A model generated the notes under the pieces. It was not told the origin of the DNA. It ran no database searches and saw nothing but the letters and a program-made list of their open reading frames with translations. This document shows positions 37,033 through 46,379 of a DNA stretch of 64,000 bases, in pieces (position 1 is the first letter of the stretch; every line of letters starts with the position of its first letter). Origin of the DNA: Halobacteriovorax sp. DA5 (GTDB taxonomy: Bacteria > Bdellovibrionota > Bacteriovoracia > Bacteriovoracales > Bacteriovoracaceae); assembly GCF_002903145.1 (NCBI RefSeq), contig NZ_PPDJ01000002.1, positions 558,001 to 622,000 of the forward strand. The letters run 5' to 3'. Position numbers and translations under genes: made by a program.

Positions 37033-39111
37033 TTATAAAGATGCTGGTGATCTTAGATTTTCTTTAATTTGAAACTGCGTAAAAATATTCTCTTTATTAA
37101 CACCTTCAGAGTAGAAATTTTGATAAGGAATATTCCCATTTAAATTTGCACTTACACTACCTTTATTAGGATGTGACCCAAATAGACGTGTCAAAAGATG
37201 ATCATTTTTAATCTGATTATTTACATTATATGCAATATCTTTAAAACGCCACAGCGGTAGTTCATGCTTATATTTTGCAAATAACTGTTTAGAACCAATT
37301 TCCATACATGCTGCAATCATTGACCTTCTCTTAGATGGCCTAAAAATATATTTCCAACGATACTTCTTCTCACACTTCTTTTTAATCTCAGAAGTGTAAT
37401 TGCCAGTCGACCACTCCTTTAAAAAGTCTGCATACGAGTCATATAATTTATGACGACAGCTACTAAATAGAGAGCGAAGCTTCACGAAAATATTTTTCGA
37501 TTTTCCTCCACACGCTTCTTTGAAGACATTGTAGATTTCATCTGAATTACGATTTAAAAAATTAGCTATATTTGAATTATCCATCGTAATAGTTGATGTA
37601 AATTCCGCCGGAGCTCGGACTTGATAATTATCAAACATCGAGACAAAGTTTCCATAGCTATTTGTACGGGCCCTAACAAGATCCTTCATTTTATCTTCTG
37701 TCTTTGACACTGCCCAACTATAGTCCTTATTAACCTTACTTTGCTGATCAAAAGTCATCGTAAATACGTTACTGCTGAAGATATCAAAGTCTCGTCTAGC
37801 ATGAATCAGTTCTTCTTCTGACTGATAATTTATATTCACTTTCTTCGATTCAACACGGTCATTAGAAACTAATTGATCGTAACCAATAAGCTTACCTAAG
37901 ACGGCCCCGAGTAATTTAGAGAAAATATTTTGAGTATAAGATAGTCTTTCATAACGATGAGAGAAGAATTTATAAACTCTCCCATCCTTAACAACCTCAG
38001 TTGACTCAGTTTGAGAGTTCTTTACTCCACCAATGATGAAAGCAAGATACTTCGATTCTTTTAATTCCTTCTTACGGTTTTCATAAGAAGTAATATTACT
38101 CGCAAGTGTTGAGTAATTAAATTTACCAAAACGCACAACGCCTTTAAGCTCATTTAATTTCTCACTATTGTTTAAATCATCAACATATAAAGACATATAT
38201 GCTTTATATGACTTCTCAAAGCTATAATTAAAGTCATAACGAAATAAAGTAAGTCTAATTAGATTTAAGAAATCGGCCATTAAAGTAATATTGGCACCTG
38301 CAGAGATTAACTTTGAATCCTCAGCGCTTAATCGAATCATCTCATTGGCCTTAGCATTATCAGCTGGCCCTAGACGTTGAATCTCAACAGTTGATTTTCT
38401 TTCGTACTTTGCAAGAGCACCAGCAGCGACACCAATTCCTTGATAAGAAGCAGTGGCGGCTGCACCAGCAGCAAATGTAAGCGCATCTTCCTTTTTGATA
38501 AAATCATAATCACCAAGTTTAGAAAAATTCTCCGGCCTTAAATACTTATACATAAAGAAAAGTCGATCAAATTTTGTTTGGAGTGCATCTTCAACATTGT
38601 CAGCAAAATGATTAAATCTCATTGTTCTCTTTAGGGAAAGATTACTATAAGACTTTAAGACAGATGGAGATATATTAATGATCCCCTTTTGTTGTAGTGC
38701 ACTTAAGAAGTTTCTAGCTGAAATTTCAATAACCATCTCATCATTAACGAGGTAGCGATCTTCATCAAATAAGGAAGGTGCCGCACTTCGGTTAAAGAGA
38801 ACTTTAAAACCATGAAAATCTCCAGCATGTCGCCAACCGACAAGATTAACTCCACCAAAGAAGCCATTGGCATCATGACTTAGACGATCACCTATTGCCT
38901 GATAATTGGCCTGGTAATTATCATAGATTTGTCGGTAAATTGGCGAGATATCGGCCAAGTCCGTACTTGAAAATTCTGTTTCTAATTTATGATTATCAAC
39001 CGAAAAATTAGAAAAAGTAACAGGTTCAACGACATCATCTTGCGCAAGAGCAATCGACGTCTTTGTATTAAATAAAAATGTGAAAATTAAGAGAATAAGT
39101 GTTTTCTTCAC
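37033..39111 (-). CDS. Large secreted protein of unknown function
   Basis: I cannot name the family. The 692-residue product is taken from GTG at 39111, which is preceded by AGAGGAC at a normal distance and opens a signal peptide (KKTLILLIFTFLFNTKTSIALAQ). The mature part is basic and alpha-helical, with a short Ala/Gly-rich stretch (AAGAAATASYQGIGVAAGAL) at about residues 220-245 that might insert in a membrane. Pairs of cysteines near the C-terminus (FKEACGG, LFSSCRHK, IKKKCEKK, AACMEIG) may form disulphides. It is transcribed alone. A role as a secreted toxin, a pore-associated protein or an envelope factor is possible but not supported by a motif. Confidence 0.55.
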   Translation of the reverse strand: MKKTLILLIFTFLFNTKTSIALAQDDVVEPVTFSNFSVDNHKLETEFSSTDLADISPIYRQIYDNYQANYQAIGDRLSHDANGFFGGVNLVGWRHAGDFHGFKVLFNRSAAPSLFDEDRYLVNDEMVIEISARNFLSALQQKGIINISPSVLKSYSNLSLKRTMRFNHFADNVEDALQTKFDRLFFMYKYLRPENFSKLGDYDFIKKEDALTFAAGAAATASYQGIGVAAGALAKYERKSTVEIQRLGPADNAKANEMIRLSAEDSKLISAGANITLMADFLNLIRLTLFRYDFNYSFEKSYKAYMSLYVDDLNNSEKLNELKGVVRFGKFNYSTLASNITSYENRKKELKESKYLAFIIGGVKNSQTESTEVVKDGRVYKFFSHRYERLSYTQNIFSKLLGAVLGKLIGYDQLVSNDRVESKKVNINYQSEEELIHARRDFDIFSSNVFTMTFDQQSKVNKDYSWAVSKTEDKMKDLVRARTNSYGNFVSMFDNYQVRAPAEFTSTITMDNSNIANFLNRNSDEIYNVFKEACGGKSKNIFVKLRSLFSSCRHKLYDSYADFLKEWSTGNYTSEIKKKCEKKYRWKYIFRPSKRRSMIAACMEIGSKQLFAKYKHELPLWRFKDIAYNVNNQIKNDHLLTRLFGSHPNKGSVSANLNGNIPYQNFYSEGVNKENIFTQFQIKENLRSPASL

Positions 39112-39464
39112 TCTGTCCTCTGTATTACTTTTTAAGTTCACCACGTCCCCCTTTAGTGATTACCCAATACCCAAGGCTCACTAGCGGAAAAGAAACGGGA
39201 ACGAACGTGCAATACAGATTCTTTTAGCCTAAAAGGGATTCTACGTTCATTATTCGACACGATGCAAGAAATTCTTATTATTTATTGTCATTCATCAAGT
39301 TTTGAATAGTTACCCAGAATTTTTAATAGATTTTGCTTATCTTAAGTTAATTTTAATTTAATAGAATTATTAGGAGATAGTGCCGATAATAAAGACAAGA
39401 CAAAAGTGATGACCTATTGTTATGGTCAACTTAAGTAAACTAAACAAAAACAAGGAGAATTATA
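39112..39464. other. Divergent intergenic region upstream of the peroxiredoxin gene
   Basis: The 353 bases hold the promoters of the secreted protein and the peroxiredoxin-glutaredoxin gene. An imperfect operator-like inverted repeat is present at 39410-39428 and a good AAGGAG ribosome binding site precedes 39465. No small gene is seen. Confidence 0.5.
39410..39428. promoter_or_regulatory. Inverted repeat upstream of the peroxiredoxin gene, possible operator
   Basis: TGACC and GGTCA are separated by 9 bases and lie 37-55 bases before the start codon. Position and symmetry fit a regulator site such as an oxidative-stress factor, but no named consensus is matched. Confidence 0.3.
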
Positions 39465-40208
39465 ATGGCATTTGAAAGTATTGATGGAAAGCAGGTTCCA
39501 AAGACTTCTTTTAAAATTTTTAAAGATGGTGGCCTAGTTGACCTAACATATGATGAAGTATTTAAAGGTAAGCGAGTTGTGGTTTTTTCACTACCTGGTG
39601 CATATACACCAACGTGTTCATCAACTCACCTTCCTCGTTACAATGAGCTTGCTGGTGCAATAAAAAAAGAAGGTGTTGATGCTATCTACGTCCTATCTGT
39701 AAATGATGCATTTGTTATGGATGCTTGGATACAAGATCAACATGCAGATGAAATTGGTGTCTTACCAGATGGCAATGGTGAGTTCTCTAAGGGAATTGGA
39801 CTATTAGTAGATAAGTCTGATATTGGATTTGGGGCAAGAACGTGGCGCTACTCGATGGTGGTAAATGATGGTGTTGTTGAAAAATCATTTATTGAACCTG
39901 ATAAACCAGGTGACCCATTTGAAGTGTCAGATGCTGATACAATGCTTAAGTACTTAAACCCAGAAGCGAAAGCACCAGAGGCAATTGCTATTATCACACG
40001 TCCAGGTTGTCCACACTGCCACCGCGCTAAAGAGCTTCTAACAGAAAAAGGGCATAAGTATAACGAGATCATACTTGGGCAACATACTTCTAACCAGTCA
40101 CTATTTGCTATCACTGGGCAAACGAAGGTTCCACAAATCTTTATCAATGGAGAAAGAATTGGTGGACGAGATAAATTAGAAGAATTAAATGAGCAAGGAA
40201 AGCTTTAA
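39465..40208 (+). CDS. Peroxiredoxin-glutaredoxin fusion (hybrid Prx5)
   Basis: The 247-residue product joins two domains. Residues 1-165 are a Prx5-type peroxiredoxin (LPGAYTPTCSSTHLPRY, peroxidatic C51). Residues 172-247 are a glutaredoxin with the active site CPHC (C182, C185), followed by the glutathione-binding TKVPQIFING and GG. In known hybrids such as Haemophilus PGdx, the glutaredoxin domain reduces the peroxiredoxin with glutathione, so one polypeptide detoxifies peroxides. It is cytoplasmic and monocistronic, and the start is supported by AAGGAG. It converges with the glutamine synthetase gene at a shared hairpin. Confidence 0.92.
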   Translation: MAFESIDGKQVPKTSFKIFKDGGLVDLTYDEVFKGKRVVVFSLPGAYTPTCSSTHLPRYNELAGAIKKEGVDAIYVLSVNDAFVMDAWIQDQHADEIGVLPDGNGEFSKGIGLLVDKSDIGFGARTWRYSMVVNDGVVEKSFIEPDKPGDPFEVSDADTMLKYLNPEAKAPEAIAIITRPGCPHCHRAKELLTEKGHKYNEIILGQHTSNQSLFAITGQTKVPQIFINGERIGGRDKLEELNEQGKL

Positions 40209-40238
40209 ATAAAAAAGGCCGCCTATTGGCGGCCTTCT
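40209..40238 (-). terminator. Terminator between Prx-Grx and glutamine synthetase genes
   Basis: AAGGCCGCC and GGCGGCCTT form a perfect 9-base stem with a TATT loop (40215-40236). On the minus strand it is followed by a T-tract (opposite 40209-40216), a good terminator for the glutamine synthetase gene. It may act on both strands. Confidence 0.85.
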
Positions 40239-40244
40239 ACATTA

Positions 40245-42419
40245 TTAAATCAAAAATAACATTTCAAAATAAGTTGGCACTGGCCATAAATCATCCGGAA
40301 TAATACTTTCAAGACGTCCACAGTGATCAGCAATCATCTCACTAATAGGCATTAACTCATAAGCTAATGAATGGGCCACTTTTTCTTCATCATGTACATC
40401 ACTTAAACCTGCCAAGGCATTCTTAAGATTTCTATTTTGCTCAAAAACAGCTTCTAAAGAGAATTGTAGATCTTTTAGAATTTCTGTTTCTACTGACGCT
40501 TCGACTTTAATGGCCTTTGAAGCAGCAATTGATGCGGTTAACTTGGCCTTGTAATTAAGTGCCGCAGGGATAACTAATTGGTTAACCATATTTGAAAGAG
40601 TACCAAATTCGATATTACGTTTCGTGATATATGTTTCCAGAAGTACATTGTAGCGAGTATCGAGTTCTGATTCACGATAAATACCATGCTTCGTTAGAAA
40701 TGCTGTCTCTTGTCTATCGACAAGAACATTTAAGCTATCAGCTGTTGTTTTTAAATTAGGAAGTCCTCTTTTTTGGGCTTCTTCAAGCCACGCTTGAGAG
40801 TAGCCATCACCGTTAAAAATAACATCCCAAGACTCATTGATAAATGTGTGACAAATATCAAGGAGTGCTTGATCGATAGAAACACCATCACGAATCTTTG
40901 CTTCTAGAAGATTATTTGCTTCTTCTAAAACTGCAGTTACGGCACCGTTTAGAATTGTCAGAGGAAAACCAATTGATTGGTCTGAACCACAGGCACGGAA
41001 TTCAAATTTATTTCCAGTAAATGCAAATGGTGAAGTACGGTTTCTATCAGTGTTATCCTTTGGAAGCTTAGCAAGTGCACCTGCACCTAGATCAAGAATC
41101 GTTTGTGACTCAGGAGAGAATTCCTCACCTTCTTTAATTGCTTTAAAGATTCTTTCAATTGTTGAACCAGTAAAGACAGAAATAATTGAAGGAGGGGCCT
41201 CATTAGCACCTAGGCGGTGATCATTACTGTGAGAAGCAATTGCGGCCCTTAAAAGTTTAGCATGGCGATGTACTGCTGCAATAACAACAGAAGTAAAAGC
41301 CAAGAAACGATAGTTTTGATGTGGTTCACTTCCTGGGTCAAGAAGATTAATTCCCGTATCACTTGCTAGTGACCAGTTAAGGTGCTTTCCTGAACCATTG
41401 ATACCGGCAAACGGCTTTTCATGTAAAAGCGCAACAAAGCCATGACGAATGGCCACATTTTCAATCATGGCCATTACCATGTGATTATTATCAGCTGAAA
41501 CGTTAGCATCTCTAAAGATTTGAGCAAGCTCAAATTGTCCTGGTGCAACTTCATTATGACGAGTTTTTGCAGGAATTCCTAGTTTATGAAGTTCATAATC
41601 TAGCTCTTCCATAAAAGCGAGCACACGCTCATTGATGGCCCCAAAATAGTGATCATCTAATTGTTGATTCTTTGTTGAAGGAGCTCCAAAAAGAGTACGT
41701 CCTGTCATCACAAGATCTTCTCTTAAATTATAGTAATTCTTATCAATTAAAAAATATTCTTGTTCTGCACCACAAGTTGCAATGACTCGTTTAACATTCG
41801 TTTCACCTGATAGGTGAAAGAATCTCTTTGCAGTTTCACCCAGGGCCGAAACTGAACGAAGAAGTGGTGTCTTCATATCAAGGGCCTCGCCGTGATAAGA
41901 AACAAAGGCAGTTGGGATACAAAGAGTTTTTGATTCACCTGTACCAATTAAAAACATTGGAGATGTTAAGTCCCAAGCAGTATAGCCACGTGCTTCAAAA
42001 GTAGAGCGAGATCCACCATTTGGAAAAGAAGATGCATCTGGCTCACCTTGAGTTAGCTGAGACGCTGATAACTTTTCAATAGGTCTTCCAGTTGAGTAGT
42101 CAAAATCTAAGAAAGCGTCGTGCTTTTCAGCAGTTGATCCAGTTAAAGGTTGAAACCAGTGACAAAAGTGAGTTGCACCTTTATCAAGGGCCCACTTTGT
42201 AACGGCCTTTGCAACAATCTCGGCCTGGGCCTTAGAGATATGAGAGTTTGAATGTATCGCCTCGTTAATTTCTTCTTTAATTGAATCAGGGATTTCCTCT
42301 GCCGTTTGAATATCAAACGTATTTTCACCATAGTAGTCTGTTACTTTTTGGTGCTTACCTGATTTGTCTCTGGGACGTAGAAAATTTAAACCTTGAATTA
42401 GATTACTTGGGACACTCAT
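40245..42419 (-). CDS. glnN: Glutamine synthetase type III
   Basis: The 724-residue length, about 50% longer than type I enzymes, and the sequence identify type III glutamine synthetase (GlnN). The N-terminal GATHFCHWFQPLTGSTAEKHD and FEARGYTAWDLTSPMF are typical of the family. Catalytic-barrel signatures include CGAEQEYFLID (E ligands), KTRHNEVAPGQFELA and FAGINGSGKHLNWSL. The C-terminal 120 residues form the helical extension of GSIII. The enzyme makes glutamine from glutamate, ammonia and ATP; GSIII is a dodecamer not regulated by adenylylation in known cases. It ends at a strong terminator and appears monocistronic. No NtrC-type site was recognised. Confidence 0.92.
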   Translation of the reverse strand: MSVPSNLIQGLNFLRPRDKSGKHQKVTDYYGENTFDIQTAEEIPDSIKEEINEAIHSNSHISKAQAEIVAKAVTKWALDKGATHFCHWFQPLTGSTAEKHDAFLDFDYSTGRPIEKLSASQLTQGEPDASSFPNGGSRSTFEARGYTAWDLTSPMFLIGTGESKTLCIPTAFVSYHGEALDMKTPLLRSVSALGETAKRFFHLSGETNVKRVIATCGAEQEYFLIDKNYYNLREDLVMTGRTLFGAPSTKNQQLDDHYFGAINERVLAFMEELDYELHKLGIPAKTRHNEVAPGQFELAQIFRDANVSADNNHMVMAMIENVAIRHGFVALLHEKPFAGINGSGKHLNWSLASDTGINLLDPGSEPHQNYRFLAFTSVVIAAVHRHAKLLRAAIASHSNDHRLGANEAPPSIISVFTGSTIERIFKAIKEGEEFSPESQTILDLGAGALAKLPKDNTDRNRTSPFAFTGNKFEFRACGSDQSIGFPLTILNGAVTAVLEEANNLLEAKIRDGVSIDQALLDICHTFINESWDVIFNGDGYSQAWLEEAQKRGLPNLKTTADSLNVLVDRQETAFLTKHGIYRESELDTRYNVLLETYITKRNIEFGTLSNMVNQLVIPAALNYKAKLTASIAASKAIKVEASVETEILKDLQFSLEAVFEQNRNLKNALAGLSDVHDEEKVAHSLAYELMPISEMIADHCGRLESIIPDDLWPVPTYFEMLFLI

Positions 42420-42498
42420 TTACTTCCTCTCCGTGGCAGTATAGATGGATAACTCCCTATATTATAAGGACTAAAGAGGATTTGTGTCCAATGAAAAT

Positions 42499-42657
42499 TT
42501 ATTTCTTGATTGTGATTGCTTGAGAGTAAACTTGCGTTTTAAACACCTGATTATGATCAATTTCGGCCGCCTTGATTTTGGACATACAAAGTACACATCC
42601 TGCCATTAAAACAAAGATCATTTTTACGATTGCTTCATATGCATCCGGTGGTAACAT
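42499..42657 (-). CDS. Small 52-residue membrane-associated protein
   Basis: A short minus-strand ORF runs from ATG (42657) to TAA (42499-42501). It is preceded by TTGGAG seven bases before the ATG. The product has a hydrophobic helix (IVKMIFVLMAGCVLCMSKI, residues 10-28) and a short polar tail. It could be a single-pass membrane peptide or an exported one; there is no lipobox. It lies 79 bases upstream of the glutamine synthetase start on the same strand, and its start is 51 bases from the divergent phosphopantetheinyl transferase. Support is the ribosome binding site, spacing and open frame only; I know no homologue. Confidence 0.5.
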   Translation of the reverse strand: MLPPDAYEAIVKMIFVLMAGCVLCMSKIKAAEIDHNQVFKTQVYSQAITIKK

Positions 42658-42708
42658 TGCTAACTCCAAAAGTTTAGGCTAATTTAATTGACTTAATATT
42701 AGAGCATA

Positions 42709-43281
42709 ATGGCAAAAGAAATGCTGATGAGCAACAAAAAATTCATGCGAAGTACATTTTTATACCTTGGCCAAGAGGAGCTACCAGAAGGCTTCATGGC
42801 CGACAAGCGCAATGACTTTAGACTGAGTCGTTATTGTTTATCTTCATTAACTGGCCTTAAAGATATATCTATTATCAATCACTTACATTTAGATAATCAT
42901 GACAATATGCTAGTCTCAATTAGTCACACGAAAGAGCTTGCGGCTTGTGCGCTATGCACAAATAAAGATGTTAAGTCAGTCGGTATTGATATTGAGTGGT
43001 CTGATCGAAAAATGCGTGAAGGAACTTTTAAGTATTTTGTCTCACATGAAAGAGAACTAAATATACACTCTCCTCTTGAGATCTGGTGTATTAAGGAAGC
43101 GGCCTTCAAGGCCTACTCACCTTTTCATGATGATGAAAATGAGAAGATATTGGTCTTAACTGACTTTGAGATTTTAGAAAAGGGAGTTCTTAAAGGGCCC
43201 AAGGACAATAAGCTTGTCTATGAAATCATCGAAGAGAAATATCAGGGCAGGCCCTTTAAGCTTGCCCTGAGTGAATATTAA
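42709..43281 (+). CDS. 4'-phosphopantetheinyl transferase
   Basis: The 190-residue product carries both Sfp/AcpS-superfamily motifs: VGIDIEW (D94, E96, Mg2+ ligands) and WCIKEAAFKA (W126, K129, E130, K134). LVSISHTKELAAC upstream matches the substrate loop (SxSH). The enzyme moves the phosphopantetheine arm of CoA to a serine of a carrier protein, such as the ACP of fatty-acid synthesis. It is shorter than Sfp (about 225 residues) and longer than AcpS (about 120), so it may be the only holo-ACP synthase of the cell or serve a secondary pathway. In-frame ATGs lie at 42709 and 42727; neither has a strong ribosome binding site. It overlaps the end of the M61 gene by 4 bases. Confidence 0.85.
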   Translation: MAKEMLMSNKKFMRSTFLYLGQEELPEGFMADKRNDFRLSRYCLSSLTGLKDISIINHLHLDNHDNMLVSISHTKELAACALCTNKDVKSVGIDIEWSDRKMREGTFKYFVSHERELNIHSPLEIWCIKEAAFKAYSPFHDDENEKILVLTDFEILEKGVLKGPKDNKLVYEIIEEKYQGRPFKLALSEY

Positions 43282-45020
43282 AATAAAAAGCTTTCTAATT
43301 TCTTTTCATCTTCGATATTAATTTCTTTAATCTCTCTAAGACCGTTTCCAAGAGTAACTCTTAAAGTCATCAACTTCCCTGTGCGAGCAATTAAGAAATC
43401 AACTTGATCATTTTCTTTATACATCTCGGCCATTGTATCGTAGGCCTTCTTATCAAGTCTTAATGAGTTAAGAGCAATAAGTTCATCACCTGCATTTAGT
43501 CCTGCTTTATATCCACAACTTTCTTGGCGAATTGACTTGATGATAAGCTTTCCACCTTCTTCGGCCACTGTTGCACCAATATCTAGCTTAGGAGTTGTCC
43601 ACTCAACACTAGCACCCATGCGCTTTAAGTAATCTTCAAAATCAATTTCTTCAACACCTTCAACAAGAAGTCTAAATTCATCGCTAATATTTTTAGAAAC
43701 AAGTCCTTCTAGGATTTCGAAGAAGCCTTCTTTTGTAATTCCCACAGCAGGTCTTTCTTTATAATCCGCCCATAGAGCACGAACAAGATCGTTGATTCCC
43801 TTTCCTTCATTCTTCATCAGTGTATTAAGAATAAAGAAAACGAGCCCACCTTTTAGGTAATAGCTAACAGATGAGTTTTTAAAGTTTTCACCAGCACGGT
43901 AAAGTTTAATCCAGGCATTGAATGATGAATCTTCAAGAGAGTGATAACCACGCCCAGGAGTGCCAAGGTAATTGTTAATATTCTTCTTCATACACTCTAA
44001 GTATTCTTTTAGAGAATAGAAGCCACTGCGATAAGTGATAAGCTGATCAACAAAGCTAGTCATCCCTTCCGTTAACCAGTGCATACGAGTGTAGTTTTCA
44101 TTTTTATAATCAAATGGCCCAAGCTCAACTGGACGAATTCTTTTTACGTTCCAAAGGTGAAAGTATTCGTGAGCAACAAGTTCCATATACTCTTTATAGC
44201 CTTTCTCTTTTGCTAAATGGAATGGACAAAATTGTAGTACCGTCGAGTCTAAGTGCTCAAGTCCACCAAAGCCACTTGGACTTAAGTGAGTGATAAAATA
44301 ATAGTGATCGTAAGGAAGCTCGTCCCCTACTATCTTTGCAGTCTCTTCAACGATCGTCTTAATATCATCATTAAGCTTATCCATCACTTCTTGTGAAGAT
44401 TGAGCATGAGCAAAATCTCCATAGAAAGCAATATGGTGTTCTTTATTTTGGTGCATGAAACCATAAGTCTCATGGCATCCAATTTCAATTGGAGTATCAA
44501 GAAGCTCATCAAAGTCTTGCGCTTCATAGATAAAATGATCTCTTTTTTCAGAAATATCTTTTAAGGCCGTTGTTACTTTTGACCAAAGTGGATTAATTTT
44601 AATTTCTACATGTGACTTACCACTTTGCCCCTCAATGCCAAGAAAAACACTTGGCCCATGTAAGAAGGCATGTGTGTTATCAACATGAGAAGTACGCACA
44701 GTTAATTCATGACAATAGATACTATAGGCAATTCTTATTTTTCCATCTTCACCAAATGAAGTCGATTTAAAACTTGGGTGAGTAAGATCAACTCTCCACT
44801 CATTCTTTGAAACTTGTTCATGGAAAAGACGTTGTCCTTTCGAATCTTCAACCTTGATTTCTTTAATATGACGAGAGTACTCTCTCATTAAATAAGAGCC
44901 TGGCGACCAAGAAGGCATAAAGAAGCGAACTTCATTTGAATTTGTATCCAGCACTGCATCTAAAGAAATATTAACTAAGTGAGTGTGGGGATTTGGAATA
45001 TCGATTATATATTTAAGCAT
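43278..45020 (-). CDS. M61 family (glycyl aminopeptidase-like) PDZ peptidase
   Basis: The 580-residue product is an M61 metallopeptidase. The N-terminal beta domain (residues 1-170) contains FFMPSWSPGSYLMREYSR, a conserved substrate-side motif. The catalytic core has ELVAHEYFHLWNVKRIRP (HExxH with the usual FHLWNVKR) and MHWLTEGMTSF with the downstream zinc-ligand glutamate. A C-terminal PDZ domain follows (GAKL-type strand IKSIRQESCGYKAGLNAGDEL, about residues 485-555). There is no obvious signal peptide, so it is probably cytoplasmic. It begins at ATG with AAAGGAG upstream. Known members cleave N-terminal glycine and other small residues. It converges with the phosphopantetheinyl transferase gene. 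Confidence 0.9.
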   Translation of the reverse strand: MLKYIIDIPNPHTHLVNISLDAVLDTNSNEVRFFMPSWSPGSYLMREYSRHIKEIKVEDSKGQRLFHEQVSKNEWRVDLTHPSFKSTSFGEDGKIRIAYSIYCHELTVRTSHVDNTHAFLHGPSVFLGIEGQSGKSHVEIKINPLWSKVTTALKDISEKRDHFIYEAQDFDELLDTPIEIGCHETYGFMHQNKEHHIAFYGDFAHAQSSQEVMDKLNDDIKTIVEETAKIVGDELPYDHYYFITHLSPSGFGGLEHLDSTVLQFCPFHLAKEKGYKEYMELVAHEYFHLWNVKRIRPVELGPFDYKNENYTRMHWLTEGMTSFVDQLITYRSGFYSLKEYLECMKKNINNYLGTPGRGYHSLEDSSFNAWIKLYRAGENFKNSSVSYYLKGGLVFFILNTLMKNEGKGINDLVRALWADYKERPAVGITKEGFFEILEGLVSKNISDEFRLLVEGVEEIDFEDYLKRMGASVEWTTPKLDIGATVAEEGGKLIIKSIRQESCGYKAGLNAGDELIALNSLRLDKKAYDTMAEMYKENDQVDFLIARTGKLMTLRVTLGNGLREIKEINIEDEKKLESFLF

Positions 45021-45125
45021 TTATCGCTCCTTTCATAAGCTTTCGTATTCTACCAATTTATTTCAAGAAAAACCTCTTGAAAAGGATTCGTTTAATTGCT
45101 AAAAGCCCTCTAACAACACAATTTA

Positions 45126-45575
45126 ATGGAAAATCTAATGGAAAATCAATCTGACAACGCACAGCAGTCTGAGCATTATAATATTGACCGCTCACAAGTT
45201 GTACTACCACAACTTACTTTTACTCAAGTAGCACAAGATCAACTCAATCTTATGCTTGAAAATGATTTCACACTACAAGGAAAGTACTTAAGAATCCTTA
45301 TTAGTGGTAAAGGTTGTGAGGGATTTAAGTATTCAATTGGGTTCCATAACTTAAATGATGATGATTTTCTAATTCCTGTCCCTTGTATGGATATCGAAGT
45401 TATTATTGATCCATTTACGGCATTTTATCTTGGTGAAACTTTAATTGATTACCAATTTAATTATATCAATGACGAAGAAGGTTTTGTTGTAACTAATAAG
45501 CAACAAGAAGAATTCCAAGGCAAATTCTGGCGTAAAGATAAAACAAAGATTCCTCCTAAGGCAGAGGCCCTGTAA
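45126..45575 (+). CDS. A-type Fe-S carrier homologue lacking the C-terminal CxC
   Basis: The 149-residue product has the HesB/IscA fold: LTFTQVAQDQLNLMLEN, then LRILISGKGCEGFKYSIGF with the first conserved cysteine, then EVIIDPFTAFYLGETLIDY, which matches the VDxxSxxYLxGxxIDY strand. In ordinary A-type carriers (IscA, ErpA) a CGCGxSF motif follows at the C-terminus. Here the segment is FQGKFWRK and contains no cysteine, so a normal [2Fe-2S]/[4Fe-4S] site cannot form. A 45-residue N-terminal extension is also unusual. Two ATGs (45126 and 45138) could start it. The LysR gene starts 3 bases after its stop and is probably co-transcribed. It may have a regulatory or iron-binding role. Confidence 0.72.
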   Translation: MENLMENQSDNAQQSEHYNIDRSQVVLPQLTFTQVAQDQLNLMLENDFTLQGKYLRILISGKGCEGFKYSIGFHNLNDDDFLIPVPCMDIEVIIDPFTAFYLGETLIDYQFNYINDEEGFVVTNKQQEEFQGKFWRKDKTKIPPKAEAL

Positions 45576-45578
45576 GCA

Positions 45579-46379
45579 ATGGACTATCGTTACCTAAAGG
45601 CGTTTACTCTTACGGCAAAATACTTAAGCTTTTCAAAAGCTGCCGCAGAGTTGAAGATTGCTCAATCAGCAGTTTCAAGACAAGTAAAACTCCTTGAAGA
45701 ATCGATGAATGAAGAGCTTATTATTCGCTCAAGTAAGAAAGTTATTTTAACAAAGAAGGCCAAGCAACTTCTAAAGTCTATCGACCAATTTGAAGATAGC
45801 CTTGGTAATATCTTTGAAACCACTCAAGAGCGTCCTGTACATATCGGGATTCTTGATGGACTACTAGTTAACTGGTTTAACCCTATCCTTGCAAAGTATG
45901 CAAAGAATTATAAAAGAGATATTTTCATTCACGTAGCCGATAGCCCAGCACTTAGACGTGGGATTGAGGATGGTATATACGATATTATCTTCTCAACAGA
46001 TAATTTCCAATCAGACCTCACATCTTCTTTAAAATTATTTGAAGAAAAATTTGTGATCATCTCAAATGAAGTAATCAATAAGAGGAAGCTTCACGAGTAT
46101 ACGTGGATTGTTTTTAGTGAACTTGACCACCTTCATAAATTATCAACAAAGGCGCCACCAAAGAAGATCGTTGTGGACTCTCTAGAGAGTATCAAGGCAC
46201 TTGTAAAGCATGGTGTGGGGATTGCTGTTGTACCAGATCATACATTATCGAAGCACGATAATTTTACGACAGAGCAAGTAAGTGGACTAAAGAATATGAA
46301 TATCTATATGACTACTTTAAGCTACAAGAATCAACCGGCATTTCTAAAAGAATTTATTAAGATTTTAAATACGAAATAA
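45579..46379 (+). CDS. LysR-family transcription regulator
   Basis: The 266-residue product has the N-terminal winged helix-turn-helix of LysR regulators: FSKAAAELKIAQSAVSRQVKLLEE (residues about 18-41), followed by the linker helix RSSKKVILTKKAKQLL. The effector domain is shorter than the usual 200 residues but has the two Rossmann-like halves (VHIGILDGLL and AVVPDHTL). LysR proteins bind a small co-inducer and control a nearby or divergent operon. The target here is unclear because the co-transcribed upstream gene is the A-type carrier homologue. A strong bidirectional terminator follows. Confidence 0.88.
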   Translation: MDYRYLKAFTLTAKYLSFSKAAAELKIAQSAVSRQVKLLEESMNEELIIRSSKKVILTKKAKQLLKSIDQFEDSLGNIFETTQERPVHIGILDGLLVNWFNPILAKYAKNYKRDIFIHVADSPALRRGIEDGIYDIIFSTDNFQSDLTSSLKLFEEKFVIISNEVINKRKLHEYTWIVFSELDHLHKLSTKAPPKKIVVDSLESIKALVKHGVGIAVVPDHTLSKHDNFTTEQVSGLKNMNIYMTTLSYKNQPAFLKEFIKILNTK

